Below are positions 1 through 11,220 of a stretch of DNA of 64,000 bases, piece by piece (the stretch's first letter is position 1; every line of letters begins with the position of its first letter). The DNA is taken from NCBI RefSeq assembly GCF_000227135.1, contig NC_018242.1:62001-126000 (forward strand), in the 5' to 3' direction. Both the position numbers and the translations under genes were made by a program. The DNA comes from Leishmania donovani (lineage: Eukaryota > Euglenozoa > Kinetoplastea > Trypanosomatida > Trypanosomatidae). The notes under the pieces were generated by a model. That model made no database searches and was not told the DNA's origin. It worked only from the letters and a program-made list of their open reading frames with translations.

Positions 1-1583
1 TCAGTAGACGAAGTGTTAGCGCCGGAGCGGCTGGCCAGGGACGAGGTAAGGGGGTTCATGGTCCCCTCCGCCGGGCCCCACAGGCTGTCGCCCATCACCT
101 TGCTGCTGCGGCTGCCGCTGCCGCTCTGGCCATGGCTCGTACTGCTCAGTGGGAGTTGCTCGACAGTCACCGGCGCCGGCGTCGCTGCCACGAAGTCCGG
201 CGGAGGAAACTGCGCTGCAGCCGCGCTGTTGCTGGCCGTCGTCGTCGGCGTGGGATGCGGGCTACGAAGGCCGCTGTCGCTACTGCCTGGCATCGACGCC
301 GTTGAGTGGCGTGGTGAGGAAGCTGCGGCAACACCGCCAAAGGCCGCGAAGCTCTGAGGGTCTGAGTGTGGGTAGCTCATGACGGTGCTCGGCACCATGC
401 AGACACCCGAGCCTGAAGGGTGGGGAACCACAATCAGGCGAGGCTGCGCCGGCTGCTCAACGCTAGGGTTCGGTTGACTGTTGCTCGCCAGTTCCGGAGA
501 GGAGTTAAGGAGTGCACCGGCTGCGGCCATGAGGTTGTAGAGGTACTGCGGCGTGGCCACGTCATCCGGCGCCGTCCCCGATGCGTTGATTGGGTGTCGG
601 CCGGTGCTGTGTGCCATGGTATTGCTACTCACCACGTGTCGCGTAGGCTGACGCAGGCGGTGCTTCGCATCATCGCTCGGCAGCGCATCGGCAGCGGCGA
701 CGTCGTTGGTCCGTCTTGTCACACTTAGCGGCGCAGAGGAGCTTGACGCGGTCGCCAGTGGCGGCGGTGGTGGTGGTGGTAGCTGCATGGCATGTTGCAA
801 GGTCGGGTACGACGTAGAGCCGTGCATTACAGGGGCCGCATTGAGGGCGTGCTGATTATTATTGATGGCGGAGAACGGATGGTGGCCCATCGCAGGGATG
901 TAATAGGGCATCCCCGGCATCACCGCCGGCATGCCCGCGTACGCGAGGCCGCCGAAGTCACCGGAAAGGCCAAATGAAGGAGGCGTCGGTTGCGGGAGCG
1001 GCGGTGGGGGAGCAGTGAGGCCAAACGTGGTCGACGGCATTGCCCCGTGCCCCGGCAGAGGCGGCGGGGGTAGCTGCTGACGGCGATTCGGCAAGGCGCG
1101 CCCTCGAGTGGTGGGAGCGTCTCCTCTGGCTGCGCTGCCGCTGCCGCTGCCGCTGCCACCGGGGCCGCCGCCAGGAAAGCCGTGAGCGCTTCCAGTTGAT
1201 GCCGAAGACGAATCCAAACTTCCTTTCTTTGTCTTCCACTTCGCTCCTGCGATGGCGGGCGTGGAAGCAGATGGTTCGTGCTGCAGCTGCTGTGCTGGTG
1301 CATCGTTGTGCTGCCCATCTCCCGAAGCGGCTCTCGTATCAAAGTGCTCCGAGTGGGGCGATTCGGATGTCAACAACGTGGCCGCCGCAGCCGTCACTGC
1401 CTCTCCCGTCGCCGCTTCCGGCAGTGGGGCCGTGTCTTTCGGCTCCGGCCGCAGCTCATCCTCTCCGTGGGCGAAGGCGCACTTCTCACCGAACGGGCAG
1501 CCCTCCTCGCTGCGAAAGAACGTGCACATGGAGGTCTTATACTTGGAGGGCTTCACGATGTCGTGCCGTCGGTTCTTGGTCAT
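1..1583 (-). CDS. CCCH zinc-finger protein, 3' end cut by window edge
   Basis: The frame is open from the ATG at 1583 to the left edge (at least 527 residues), so the stop lies outside the window. Residues 20-39 form one CCCH finger, C20-X8-C29-X5-C35-X3-H39, preceded by a basic stretch. This type of finger usually binds AU-rich mRNA, and in trypanosomatids such proteins control mRNA stability or translation. The rest is low complexity: a Gly/Ser run near residue 145, proline runs near 170-190 and 260, and a Ser/Ala/Pro-rich tail with no second finger. The single N-terminal finger recalls the T. brucei ZC3H11/12/13 group; which member is inference. The other two minus-strand frames here are shadows. 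Confidence 0.85.
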   Translation of the reverse strand, partial: MTKNRRHDIVKPSKYKTSMCTFFRSEEGCPFGEKCAFAHGEDELRPEPKDTAPLPEAATGEAVTAAAATLLTSESPHSEHFDTRAASGDGQHNDAPAQQLQHEPSASTPAIAGAKWKTKKGSLDSSSASTGSAHGFPGGGPGGSGSGSGSAARGDAPTTRGRALPNRRQQLPPPPLPGHGAMPSTTFGLTAPPPPLPQPTPPSFGLSGDFGGLAYAGMPAVMPGMPYYIPAMGHHPFSAINNNQHALNAAPVMHGSTSYPTLQHAMQLPPPPPPPLATASSSSAPLSVTRRTNDVAAADALPSDDAKHRLRQPTRHVVSSNTMAHSTGRHPINASGTAPDDVATPQYLYNLMAAAGALLNSSPELASNSQPNPSVEQPAQPRLIVVPHPSGSGVCMVPSTVMSYPHSDPQSFAAFGGVAAASSPRHSTASMPGSSDSGLRSPHPTPTTTASNSAAAAQFPPPDFVAATPAPVTVEQLPLSSTSHGQSGSGSRSSKVMGDSLWGPAEGTMNPLTSSLASRSGANTSST

Positions 1584-1732
1584 TGTGTCTGGCTGTGGTT
1601 GTGTGGAGTAGAAGACAGACAGACAGAGACAAGGAGTGGAATGCAGGTGATGAGCAATTCAAAAGGCCTATGCCCTCCCTCCCCCTTTCCGCCCACACAC
1701 ACGCACACGAATCCAATCCACTCCAATAACCA

Positions 1733-1771
1733 CACACACACACACAATATATATATATATATATATATATA
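1733..1771. repeat. (CA)n followed by (AT)n microsatellite
   Basis: A short CA run passes directly into about 25 bases of alternating AT (1747-1771). Confidence 0.9.
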
Positions 1772-4168
1772 CCGCTATTACGTATATAGATGTAAATCAA
1801 GAGAGAGAGAGAGCCCCGCTATAAATGCCCGTGTAGAGAAATAGACGTGGATGTGAGCTCACGAGAGAGTGAGAGAAGAGACGACGCGAGGCACCGCACA
1901 CGCGCAAAGCAGTGAAACCACAGAGAGAAGGACGGGGGAGGGGGAGGGGCGAGGAAAGGCGGCAAAGAGAACGGCGCGCTCGGGCACAGACACCCCGACC
2001 TTCCACCAAGACAAGGCAGCCCACGTATGTGAGCGTCGACGGGCACAGATACACCGGGAATCTACGGGCCAGAGTCCACAGCAACGGCGAGGAAGGGCAG
2101 CCGAGAAGTCCAAGAACGCTCCGGCAGGAGAGCGAAGAGAAGAGCACAGAAGAAACAGGAAAAAGCAAGAGAGACAGGAGGGAGGCGGGGGACTTCCGAC
2201 TTGCGCCGCCACCAGCCGCGTGCAATGAGGAGAACAACGGAAGCAAGCCACTGGATGCCGCGTCTCGGTGCGAGATCGTGGCACTCGGTCGGTCGGTCTC
2301 TCTCCACCAAGAGAACACAAGCGAAAATAAAGAGAGACGCGAGAACGTAATACAGACGAAGTAGAGGAGGTGGCGCATGTACGTGTGTGTACGTATGTGT
2401 AGGCTCCGTACACGGGCAATATGCCCACACGCACACGACAGACAGACAGACGGCGAGCAGCGCACCGGCACAGCACGCAAAGAGAGGGAAGAGGATAGCG
2501 CAAGAGTGTCTTCAACGAGAATGAGAAGATGTCGAGCGCTCAATGCGAATCAGCATAGGCGCACAGTCTGGATTCCCTCAGGCGCTTCAGGTTGCAACGC
2601 TTCCTGCGCAAGTATTTAGGCGGCTCACAGTGAATACGTAGATATGTGTACACGTATGGCTTCCGTCCTTCCACTCAGCCAAGTGGCACCTTGCTCAAGG
2701 TTCCGCTAGTCCGCACCGTCCGTGCTGCTGCGGATGTCAAATCTGTCAGTGTCTCCGCCACCGCTGCTCTCTTCTGTCTGATATGTCTCCCCGTTCCCGT
2801 CTCTCACCTAATACAACGCAGAAACTGTCCCACCAAGGTTGGAGAAAGGGGCCACTGATGGGGTGTATAGATGGGAGCGCGCGTGCGTGTGTTCGTGTGC
2901 GAGAGTGCAGTTGGAGGTTGAGAAGGTGAGAGGAAGCAATGAGACACGAGTAGAAAGACGGCTCGCGTAAGATGAAGAATGCAGTGGGAGCGCGCACGCA
3001 CATACCTGCTCATGGTAGGGGGGAATAGCGCGACCGCTGAGCCTGTCAACTCCCTCCCTGGGGAGTCACCTGAGCGATGTGTGTGTGTGTTTGTGTAAAG
3101 TGGGTTGAGTCGCTAAGCGCCGGTGACAACACATGAAAAGAGATTTTTACACTTGCAAGCAAATCCTCCCTCCTCCCACCCCTTGCCGCTAATCCAGCTT
3201 GTCTGCTGTCCAAGCGTGCGAACCCACACTGAGTCACGCTCAGCGGCGGTGATTAGCGTCAGTCGTCAAGCTATGCATGGAGATGAGGGAAGAAAATCCC
3301 TCTCTTGCGCGCTCTCGATGCCCAGCGGGAACGGGTTACAAGTCGGCGCAAGGCTTCACTTTTACTTGTGCTCCTAATTGTGTACACTGTGTCGGTTCTG
3401 GTACTCGTATGTCTGAATGTGTCGATACTCGCTCAGCCGTCCGGGTGTTCTGGACTCCCTCGTTCTCCCTCTTCTCCATGGGAGGGAGAGAGAGAGCGTG
3501 ATGAAGAACATTGGTTCTGTTGCCTCCACGTTGATACGCCAGCTCCCGGCATGGTAGCCCGGTACAGCTTGGGTACTGCAGAGAGGTAAGAAGGGGCAGG
3601 GTAAGGCTCTGAAGCAGGCCTGTGAGGAGCTCCTTCGGTGCACACAAACTCGCACACACATGAAAAAGGAAGACAAACATAGACGCAGGCGCGCGCCACA
3701 AAAACACACGCACGCGCACAGACGGAAACAGACACAGGCAGCGAGCGAGGAGGGGAACATAATAGAAGGAAAGGAAAGAGAGAGGCGAGTGGAGTATTAA
3801 CGCATTGGGAAGCGGGGGAGGGAAAGTGAGCACGGCGAGGAGGTGGTGGAAGCGCCTCGTCTCGCTTCTTTTCTCTCTCCGACGCGGTGCTTGCCATAGA
3901 AAATAGAAACGAATTCTTCACCGCAGCAAGCACGCATGCACAGCAATACCATCGGAAATAAAAAGGGAATTAGCACAAGAGCACGCCAGCATACACAGAA
4001 CGGCAGTCCACCGAGAATGAACGGCGAACATCATGATCAAGACCAGCAAGGTGTTCCCACTAGAAGCACTCCAACAGGAAGAAAGTGCCGCACAAAGAGA
4101 GAGACGTAGACGTGCACGCCTCCGCACACATGCGTCCGTGCACGTTCTCTCTCCATTTTTCTACACAT

Positions 4169-4203
<35 letters not shown>

Positions 4204-4218
4204 CACATGCACATGCAC
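4169..4218. repeat. (CA)n microsatellite with ATGCAC extension
   Basis: About 31 bases of alternating CA (4170-4200) followed by three ATGCAC-like units. It lies in the 3' UTR side of the PP2C gene. Confidence 0.9.
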
Positions 4219-4346
4219 ACAAAAACAAGAGAGCGACACGAAAACATTTTTACTTTGACCGTTTCGCCTGTGGCTGCGTTTTTTTGTTTCCTTTTTACGT
4301 TGTGTACAGAGACTTCTACCAGGGTTTGCAGGCTCGCTCCCGCGGC

Positions 4347-5561
4347 TCACTTGAGATCCACGATCATGATGGTCATATTGTCGGTGCCCTCCGCCACGGC
4401 CGGGCCGCCCTCCGGCGAGCTCGGCGCGAGGCATCGGTTGCACACATCCTTGCAGATGTCGATGTTCGGCAGGCCTTTCGCTTTCTTGTCGTTAATGAAC
4501 TCGATGAGCTCCTCGCTGCTCAGCACATCGAAGATGCCGTCGCAGGCGATGGCCACGTACGAGTCGCCGGCGCTCCGCTTTGTTGTGATCACGCCGGGCA
4601 CCGGCACCACAAGCTGCTGCGCTACCTCCCGCTTGGTGTCCCCCTTGTACACAAAATCGCCCATGGCGCGGCTCATGGCCAGCTGTCCGTTCACGCGGTT
4701 GTCCTGCACAAATCCGCCGGCCGCCTCGATGCGCTCCTTTTCGGCCGCCACGTCCGGTTTGTGGTCGTGCGACAGGGCAAAGGCGCCGCCGTTGCGGCAC
4801 AGCACCGCACGCGAGTCGCCGACCCACGCGCACGTAATCTCCTCAGGGGACACGTACACGGTGACAGCCGTGCAGCCAGAGCCGCCCTCGCCGAGCGCGC
4901 CCTTGAGCTGCCTATCGACGTCAAGGAAGGCCTTCTCAAAGTCGATGGTGTGGTGATGATTGCCCGCCGGCGTCGCGTACTTCTCCACGGTACTGGAGAA
5001 GATCTGGCTGCACAGGTTGGCGCTCTGCACGCCGGAATGGCCGTCGAAGACGCCGAAGTAGCCCTCCTTGCTATCCGCGCCGCCAGACAGGAACTTTACA
5101 TTTACCAGGTGCGCGTCCTCCATCTGTGCACGCCAGCCCTGCATGTCACCAACCGCGACGTCAAAGTTGGGGTTACCGGTGTGCGTCTCGCTATGGAAGT
5201 CCGTCATGGGCTTACTACCGAAGGGACGCTGCGCGGTAAGGAGCTCCGCCAGCAGCTGCTGCAGCTGCATACTCTTCTGGCGGTTGATTAGCGCATTCTC
5301 CAGCTCGTTAGTCGAGCGCTGCTTCGCCAAGTCGGCGTGCTTCTTGCGCTGGCCTTCGCGAGCCCTCCCCTCCTTGACCATCCTCTCCGTCCGCTCCATG
5401 CCAATGTGCCGCGTCGTCTTCGAGAGCTCAGACAGGAACTTCTCGAAATCATCGTCCTCCACCTGCTTCTTCATCTTGACAACGATGCCCTTGTTGCCAT
5501 TTCCGTGCTTGCTGCCGTTGCCATTGGAACTGCTATTCTTTCGCTTCACGGGCATTTTCAT
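4347..5561 (-). CDS. Protein phosphatase 2C (PPM family)
   Basis: A metal-dependent Ser/Thr phosphatase of 404 residues. PPM motifs appear in order: GYFGVFDGHSG near residue 170 (metal-binding Asp), a WVGDSRAVL strand, DHKPD, a GQLAMSRAMGDF segment, VAIACDGIFDVLS (second metal Asp) and a C-terminal EGTDNMTIMIVD carrying the last metal-binding Asp. All the acidic metal ligands I can check are present, so the enzyme should be active. The N-terminus is Lys/Asn/Gly-rich, followed by a charged helical region before the catalytic domain. Two ATGs lie two codons apart (5561 and 5555); either may be used. A neighbouring protein kinase gene (DYRK) lies immediately upstream in the same unit. Substrates are unknown. 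Confidence 0.95.
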   Translation of the reverse strand: MKMPVKRKNSSSNGNGSKHGNGNKGIVVKMKKQVEDDDFEKFLSELSKTTRHIGMERTERMVKEGRAREGQRKKHADLAKQRSTNELENALINRQKSMQLQQLLAELLTAQRPFGSKPMTDFHSETHTGNPNFDVAVGDMQGWRAQMEDAHLVNVKFLSGGADSKEGYFGVFDGHSGVQSANLCSQIFSSTVEKYATPAGNHHHTIDFEKAFLDVDRQLKGALGEGGSGCTAVTVYVSPEEITCAWVGDSRAVLCRNGGAFALSHDHKPDVAAEKERIEAAGGFVQDNRVNGQLAMSRAMGDFVYKGDTKREVAQQLVVPVPGVITTKRSAGDSYVAIACDGIFDVLSSEELIEFINDKKAKGLPNIDICKDVCNRCLAPSSPEGGPAVAEGTDNMTIMIVDLK

Positions 5562-6972
5562 TACTACCCGCTTTTCCTTGAGATCTGTGTGTGTGTGTGT
5601 GTGTGTGTGTGTGGTGGGTTTGTCGCGTGCGTGAACGTCTTTTTTGATACCCGTCTATTAGTGGAGACGGTAACAAGGAAGAATCGAGCTGGACATGCTA
5701 GGTGGGGTTGGGGGGGGGGGGTGGAGCGGTGCGTGTGTCGAGGAGAAGGGAGAGCAGCAAAAACTTTGAGCGCGTTGACGGTCAAGATGAAGACAGACAC
5801 ACGGACATGAAGGCGGAATGAATGAGCGAGGCGGAGTCCTTCGTTTGTGTGTGTCCGTGCGCGTCGAAGGCCACATTCAACAGCCCCGAGGCACGCTCGC
5901 ATTGAACCTTGGACAGGGTTCGTTATGTAAAAGGGCACACTCCGTAGACGCAGTCGCCCTCCATCCATCTCTCCCCCCCTCTTCCGCATTCCTTCAGGTG
6001 CGGCGGAAGCACAGGTGAAGCAACATCGAAAGAGAATGGAGGGAAAGGAGAGTCTTACAGGCCTTGAAGGAGAGGCTCCACGGTGGCAGGTGGTGGGGTG
6101 CGCGCATGTACACAGAAAGAACGAGAAGAATCGAGGCACAAAGTGGTGCGGCGATGAGAGCACAAGCGGCAGAGACGCAAGCGCCGCGTCTACCACCCCT
6201 CTTGACTGTCTCTGCCATTGCTCGTTTGGGCGCGCGACGCACCCACGTGAGGTAGCGAATCCATCACGCAGAGATAGAGATGTGGAGAGAGGGAAGGAGG
6301 GAGGGGAGGGGAGGGGAAGACAACGGCGTTCACGAGAGAGACAAGAGAGAGGAAATGAGAGGCAGGCCATCGTCTATAAGCGAAAAAGGCAAAACATGCA
6401 CACGCAGCGATACATATACGCATATACACACGCACCAGCTCACCCACTTTGGGGACACAACAACGACAACACCTGTGCGGAAGAGAGAGGGGGGCGCCGT
6501 TCGAACACAGAACAAAAAACAGACAGAGGAGAACGAGAAGGCAGACATCTACACACATGCGCACACCGGATACCACGCAAGGCAGCAGAGCAACCGAACG
6601 CTGAGGGAAGTCCCCGACCCCACCCCACCCCACCTCACACCCCCACACAACAACACCACGGGGCACAGACAGAAACAGACAGGAGAACGAGAAACGGGGA
6701 GGGACCAACCACACAAGCGACGCCATCATCACGGTGTATTAAGTGCGACAAAAGACAGACGGACAGAGGTGAGAGATTACACAGGCAGATGCACAACGAG
6801 CAGGTCGACAAGCACGCACGCAAACAAGGGGTGGAGGGAGGGAGGCAGAAGATAGTAATAGGTATTACGAAAACAAAGGGGGAGAGGCCGAGACGTGTAG
6901 GCTGTATGGTGTTATTTCCTTTCGTTCCTCTTTCCACGGGGGAGGGGAGTAGTCGCCGCCTGCCTCCCATCT
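5562..6972. other. Intergenic between DYRK and PP2C genes
   Basis: No gene seen. Purine-rich on the plus strand (GAGAGG tracts at 6280-6350), so pyrimidine-rich on the transcribed strand, plus CA and GT runs. Contains likely 5' UTR of PP2C and 3' UTR of the kinase gene. Confidence 0.7.
5586..5613. repeat. (GT)n microsatellite
   Basis: About 28 bases of alternating TG, starting 25 bases upstream of the PP2C start codon, so within its 5' UTR or splice region. Confidence 0.9.
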
Positions 6973-9210
6973 CTATTCGGCTGGAGGAAGAGCAGATGCG
7001 CGGCTGCGCTCTGTGGAGGTGAGCATTTTTGTTGTTGTGGCATTAATGTTCTTCGGCGACTGCGGCTGCGGTTTGCTGTTCTGAGAGCATTGAGTGTGTT
7101 GCTGTTTCTGTGGGGGTTGCGGGGCGGATATCGGCTGAGCAACTTCACGATCCTTCTGTTGCTGAAGGTCTGATGTGTACAGGGGCCTCAGAAAAGGATG
7201 CTGCAGCGCATCGCGGCAGCTCATCCGCTCCTCCGGTTGATATCGTAAAAAGCGCGAGATGAAGTCGTGGAACTCGCGGTACGCCTTTTCGTCGTGGCCG
7301 GGAGTGTTGAGGCGCCGGCCCCGCGGCCCGCCGGTGGTGACGCCGATGACGCTCTCGAGCGTGCGCCGCTCCGGAATGGGCTCCTTCAGCTGGAATCCAG
7401 ACGTGGCGTTGCCGTAGTAGAACCGATTTGCCTTGGGCGACCCCGCCACCATTCCCGCCGGTATCGGCCCGAGAGTGGCTTCGATCTTTGCCAGCTGCGC
7501 CGCCTCCGTGCGGCCGTCAAACAAAGGGACGCCGGTGTGCATCTCCACCAGCACGCACGCCAGCGACCAGCGATCGATCGGCGTGCCGTAATCGAGAAAC
7601 AGTATCACCTCTGGGCTTCGGTAGAAGCGGCTTTGGATGTAGCGATGGAAACGCTTGGCAGTGTAGCAGGCGGAGCCAAAGTCGATCAGGCGGATGCCGC
7701 TTCTGTTTTGATTGCGCAGCAGTATGTTCTCCGGCTTCAGGTCACAGTGGATTATCGGGTGCGGCTTCTGCAACTCAAGCTGCAGCAGCGTGTGCGTCAG
7801 CTGGTAGGCGAACTTGCGCACCAGGTCCAGACTCACCCCGTTGAACCGGGTGCACTTGATGAGCTGGTACAGGTTGAAGCTCAGCAGCTCAAACACCAGT
7901 ACAAGGTGGCCCTGCCACTCAAACACCTTCAACAGTCGCACCACGAGGTGGTTCAGTGCTGGGTTCTCGTTGAGGCGCAACAGGATGTCAAGCTCCAGCT
8001 TCGCCTGGCTCCGAAAGCTCGAGCCGCGACGCGTGATCTTCATCGCCACTGCCTCGGACCGCTTCTGGTCAAAGCCGCGGATGACGGTGCCGAAACTGCC
8101 CTTGCCCAACACCTCCTGTGCAATGTACCGCTGGAAGATCACCTCCCCTGGTAGGAACAAATAGTGGCCATCCTTGTCATCGTAGCCGCTGTTGTACTTC
8201 GGTCCCGGGGACTCGAGGCGCCGCTGCGCGCAGTACCGCGCGTTCACCATCTTGTACAAGCCCAGAAGGTGCACGCTGAGGGCGATGGCTGGGCGGGCGT
8301 AGGGATCAGCCCCGTCCGAGGTACTCGCGCCTGCGCCGTTGGTACCACCCTCCTTTGCGACAGCACCCGAGGAAAATGTAGCCGCTGCCGCCGCCGCGGT
8401 GCTAGACGTGGTGGGGTGGGATAGGGGCAGCTGTGGGTGCGACGGTGGCCGCGTGGTGCCAGCTGCCGTGGACGCCGCTGGCTCGGGATGAGATGGCAGC
8501 CTGCCGTTACTAAAACCCGTTCTGGCGTGCGTCGTTGCGGATGCCAGAGGGTGGTTCTTGGCAGCGGTGGTGGTGCTCGCGTCTTTGGGAGGTGCAGCCG
8601 TCGGCGCCGGCGGCCCAGTCGAGTGGGAAGACGCAGAAGATGGCGCACCTGCCTCTCCGGTGGCGTGCACATGGTTGAGTCGGCCCTCAGCTGACGCCGA
8701 CACGGCTGGATGGCCGCAGCCATTTGCGCCCGTGGACGCCATTGGTGCAGCTGGCCGCGCTGCCGGATCTGCATGCACGGCAGGGGGGTTATGCGTCAAG
8801 GACGCTGGCTGGCCTTCGCCCGCGGTGCGGGGGGACAGGTGAGACGATGAAAGGCGAGTCCGGGCTGCAGTCGAGGCTGAGTTGGGGGAGCTGGTGCTGC
8901 TACTTGTTGTGGGGGCGGGCGCCGCGTTCACCGCTCCCGTCTCTCGCGACTCCGCGGTGAGCTCCCCAGCGGCGCTCGGCTCCGAGTAGCCGCCATGAAC
9001 GGCATCAGAGGAGTGCCAGTGGACGCCTATGTGGGCCGCGTTACCGTAGTGGAGGTAGTGGCGGTGGCTGCTATCCACTTGCGTGGGCTCTGCCTCCACC
9101 TCATACGGCGCATGGGTCTCCCCCTCCAGCGCCGCGCACCTGGCGCGGTGGTGATGCACCAACCGCTCCGGGCTCGCCCGCGACAACGTCACCTTCGAAG
9201 AGTCAGCCAT
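6973..9210 (-). CDS. DYRK-family protein kinase
   Basis: A 745-residue Ser/Thr kinase with dual-specificity features. The N-terminal ~300 residues are Ser/Thr/Ala/Pro-rich and probably disordered. The kinase domain occupies about 355-690: glycine loop GKGSFGTV (~368), AMKI lysine, HCDLKPEN catalytic loop (~488), DFGSACY (~510), and the activation-loop YIQSRFYRSPE (~528), the CMGC/DYRK signature in which the second Tyr is autophosphorylated. All catalytic residues are intact. A His/Gln/Pro-rich tail follows. The start is the ATG at 9210; the open frame continues upstream to 9387, but that extension reads as UTR (Ser/Leu/Phe from pyrimidine tracts). DYRKs act in growth arrest and stress signalling; the role here is inferred from family only. 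Confidence 0.93.
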   Translation of the reverse strand: MADSSKVTLSRASPERLVHHHRARCAALEGETHAPYEVEAEPTQVDSSHRHYLHYGNAAHIGVHWHSSDAVHGGYSEPSAAGELTAESRETGAVNAAPAPTTSSSTSSPNSASTAARTRLSSSHLSPRTAGEGQPASLTHNPPAVHADPAARPAAPMASTGANGCGHPAVSASAEGRLNHVHATGEAGAPSSASSHSTGPPAPTAAPPKDASTTTAAKNHPLASATTHARTGFSNGRLPSHPEPAASTAAGTTRPPSHPQLPLSHPTTSSTAAAAAATFSSGAVAKEGGTNGAGASTSDGADPYARPAIALSVHLLGLYKMVNARYCAQRRLESPGPKYNSGYDDKDGHYLFLPGEVIFQRYIAQEVLGKGSFGTVIRGFDQKRSEAVAMKITRRGSSFRSQAKLELDILLRLNENPALNHLVVRLLKVFEWQGHLVLVFELLSFNLYQLIKCTRFNGVSLDLVRKFAYQLTHTLLQLELQKPHPIIHCDLKPENILLRNQNRSGIRLIDFGSACYTAKRFHRYIQSRFYRSPEVILFLDYGTPIDRWSLACVLVEMHTGVPLFDGRTEAAQLAKIEATLGPIPAGMVAGSPKANRFYYGNATSGFQLKEPIPERRTLESVIGVTTGGPRGRRLNTPGHDEKAYREFHDFISRFLRYQPEERMSCRDALQHPFLRPLYTSDLQQQKDREVAQPISAPQPPQKQQHTQCSQNSKPQPQSPKNINATTTKMLTSTERSRASALPPAE

Positions 9211-9613
9211 TGCTGATCTCCCCCCTTCGCGGTCAGAGCGAGGGAGAAACGGAGCAGCGGATGCAGAGATGCTGAGGGAGGAAGAGAAAGACGACGAGAG
9301 AGGCAAACAGCAATAAGTAGCGAAAGGGAGTACGGAGTAGCGACACGCACGCAGGCCAGCATGACTCGACTCGCCAGAGCCCTGCACAAAACAAAGCGAA
9401 ACGAAAGAGAAATGGCGACGGAATTCGGTGTCCTAGACCGAGATGCACACACACGCACACACGTTCTCTACTCCTCGATCTTCTTTTGTTTTTTCCGTTC
9501 GCTTGTGCTGACTTCGAAACACGTCCGTACACCCGCACGCACAGAGAGAGAGAGACTATCAATGACGCTTGCACGGCGTTGCACCGTGGACTTTGCTGCC
9601 GCTTTCTCCGCCA

Positions 9614-9615
<2 letters not shown>

Positions 9616-9648
<33 letters not shown>
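9616..9648. repeat. (GT)n microsatellite
   Basis: 33 bases of uninterrupted GT. Confidence 0.9.
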
Positions 9649-9649
<1 letters not shown>

Positions 9650-11183
9650 CTGTGTATTCGTGGGTCAAAGTAGGACGTCACACAGAGCCGCACCGGCACA
9701 CAAGAACAAGCCCGGTCGCCAACAAATCAACACGAGCGCGCGCGCAAAACACAGGTCGAGAGCGGGACAACGAAACGGAAGCGCACAGGACGACAAAGAC
9801 CCCGAGAGCAGGTAGTTCGCTACGGAGAATGGAAAACACACAGAGGGGGTTGGGGAAAGAAAGCGCACGCTCGCACGAGCTACAGGCGGACGCTTGGCAG
9901 AGCGAGGGACGAAGTCACGAGAGAAGAGAAAGCGGCAGGAGGAGAGAGAAATAGCAATAAAAACAAAACAAGGGTCGGCACGAAACACAGAAATTAGAGA
10001 GAGAGCGGGGCTCGCGACAGCCACCGGCGCGCACCGCACGCCCAAAAGAGGTACGCGGGCCGACAATCGAAGAAAAGACGTTCAGAGGGAGGGAAGTGGC
10101 TGAGGCTCACGCACGCTTGAAATGACGCGCGCGCACCGTCATGCACATACACACGTCCACCTCGACGAACAACCCACACACACACACACGCGTAGACAAC
10201 AGTGAAAATAGAAAAAGAAAAGCAAGTCGACAGGGCGGAGAGGAATGGAGAGCGCACAGAGGCACAGCGGTGCGCGCGCCAACAACAAAAAAAAATCGAA
10301 TAGCAGGGAGGCAGAGAGGGAGCGTGTGTGTGAGAGAGACGGGGGGAAAGCGCGTACAGCCGAGATAACGCCGCCAAGGGCGATGTAGAGAGAGGAGAGG
10401 AGAGGGGAAAACAAGGATCTATATTGTCGTTTCTCTGTTTACAGAGAAGAGCGGGTGGTGGCGCACACGGCGAAGGAAACGCGGCGGACAGAGAAGAGCC
10501 ACACGGGAGGGAGGCAGGGAGGCAGAAAAGAACAAGGAAAAGCGTCGCAGAGGTCAGCGCGCGGTCGTCGTCGCTGTGGCTTGACAGGGAACGAGGGGGA
10601 AGTGCGAGAATCGTGCCGCACTCCTTAGAGACACCCTTTTCCTTCGGATGTGCGTGGGTGCGATGCAGGTGTGTGGATCGGCAAAGCCTCGCGGGACGAG
10701 AGGAGGAGGACTTGCTTTATCTTGCCACTCGAGAGAGAGTTGGGATTTAAAGGGTGGAGGCTGATGGCAGCCGGCAGTCTGGTATGACGCTTGTTCGACA
10801 CGGATTTGACAATCCGTGGGGCCCACGCGATGCAGAGGCCGAGAGAGAGAATAGCACACAACGTACACACCAACAAACCAGCGGCCGCTGTTCAAGGGGG
10901 TGGGGTGGGGTGGGTGGAAGGATGAGATAGGCGGAGGCGGAAGGGTGATGGGGTCTACCTCAGCTCCGGGGTAGCAGCGATCGATCTTTTACAGCTGCCC
11001 TGCCGAGCGTGCAGGCGTCTGTGTGGGGCAGCGGGGAGGGTAGGAGCGTGTGCCTGGGTGGATGCTTTGTGTGTTTGATGGGGAAGCGAAAGACAACACG
11101 CGAGAGACAGGCAGGCAGACAGCCATAGAGAGAGATCACCACCCAACGACGTGTGACTACGTCTCCTTCGTTGCGTGAATATG

Positions 11184-11220
11184 CATATATATATATATAT
11201 AGATAGATAGATAGATATAG
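11184..11220. repeat. (AT)n-(GATA)n compound microsatellite
   Basis: About 16 bases of alternating AT followed by four to five GATA units. Confidence 0.9.

Larger units (their letters stand above)
1584..4346. other. Intergenic, low-complexity; 5' UTR of CCCH gene and 3' UTR of PP2C
   Basis: No convincing gene. Dominated by CA/TA dinucleotide runs, GA-rich tracts (1799-1814 and 3481-3500, which are pyrimidine tracts on the transcribed minus strand and so candidate trans-splicing signals) and scattered ACAC motifs. The open frames here are translated simple sequence. Confidence 0.7.

Noticed and set aside
1797..2543. 248-residue minus-strand frame
   Set aside because: Composed of Ser/Leu/Cys/Arg repeats from purine-rich tracts; no domain.
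4167..5291. 374-residue plus-strand frame over the PP2C gene
   Set aside because: Begins in a CA repeat (His-Thr run) and otherwise mirrors PP2C codons; the PP2C motifs are unambiguous on the minus strand.
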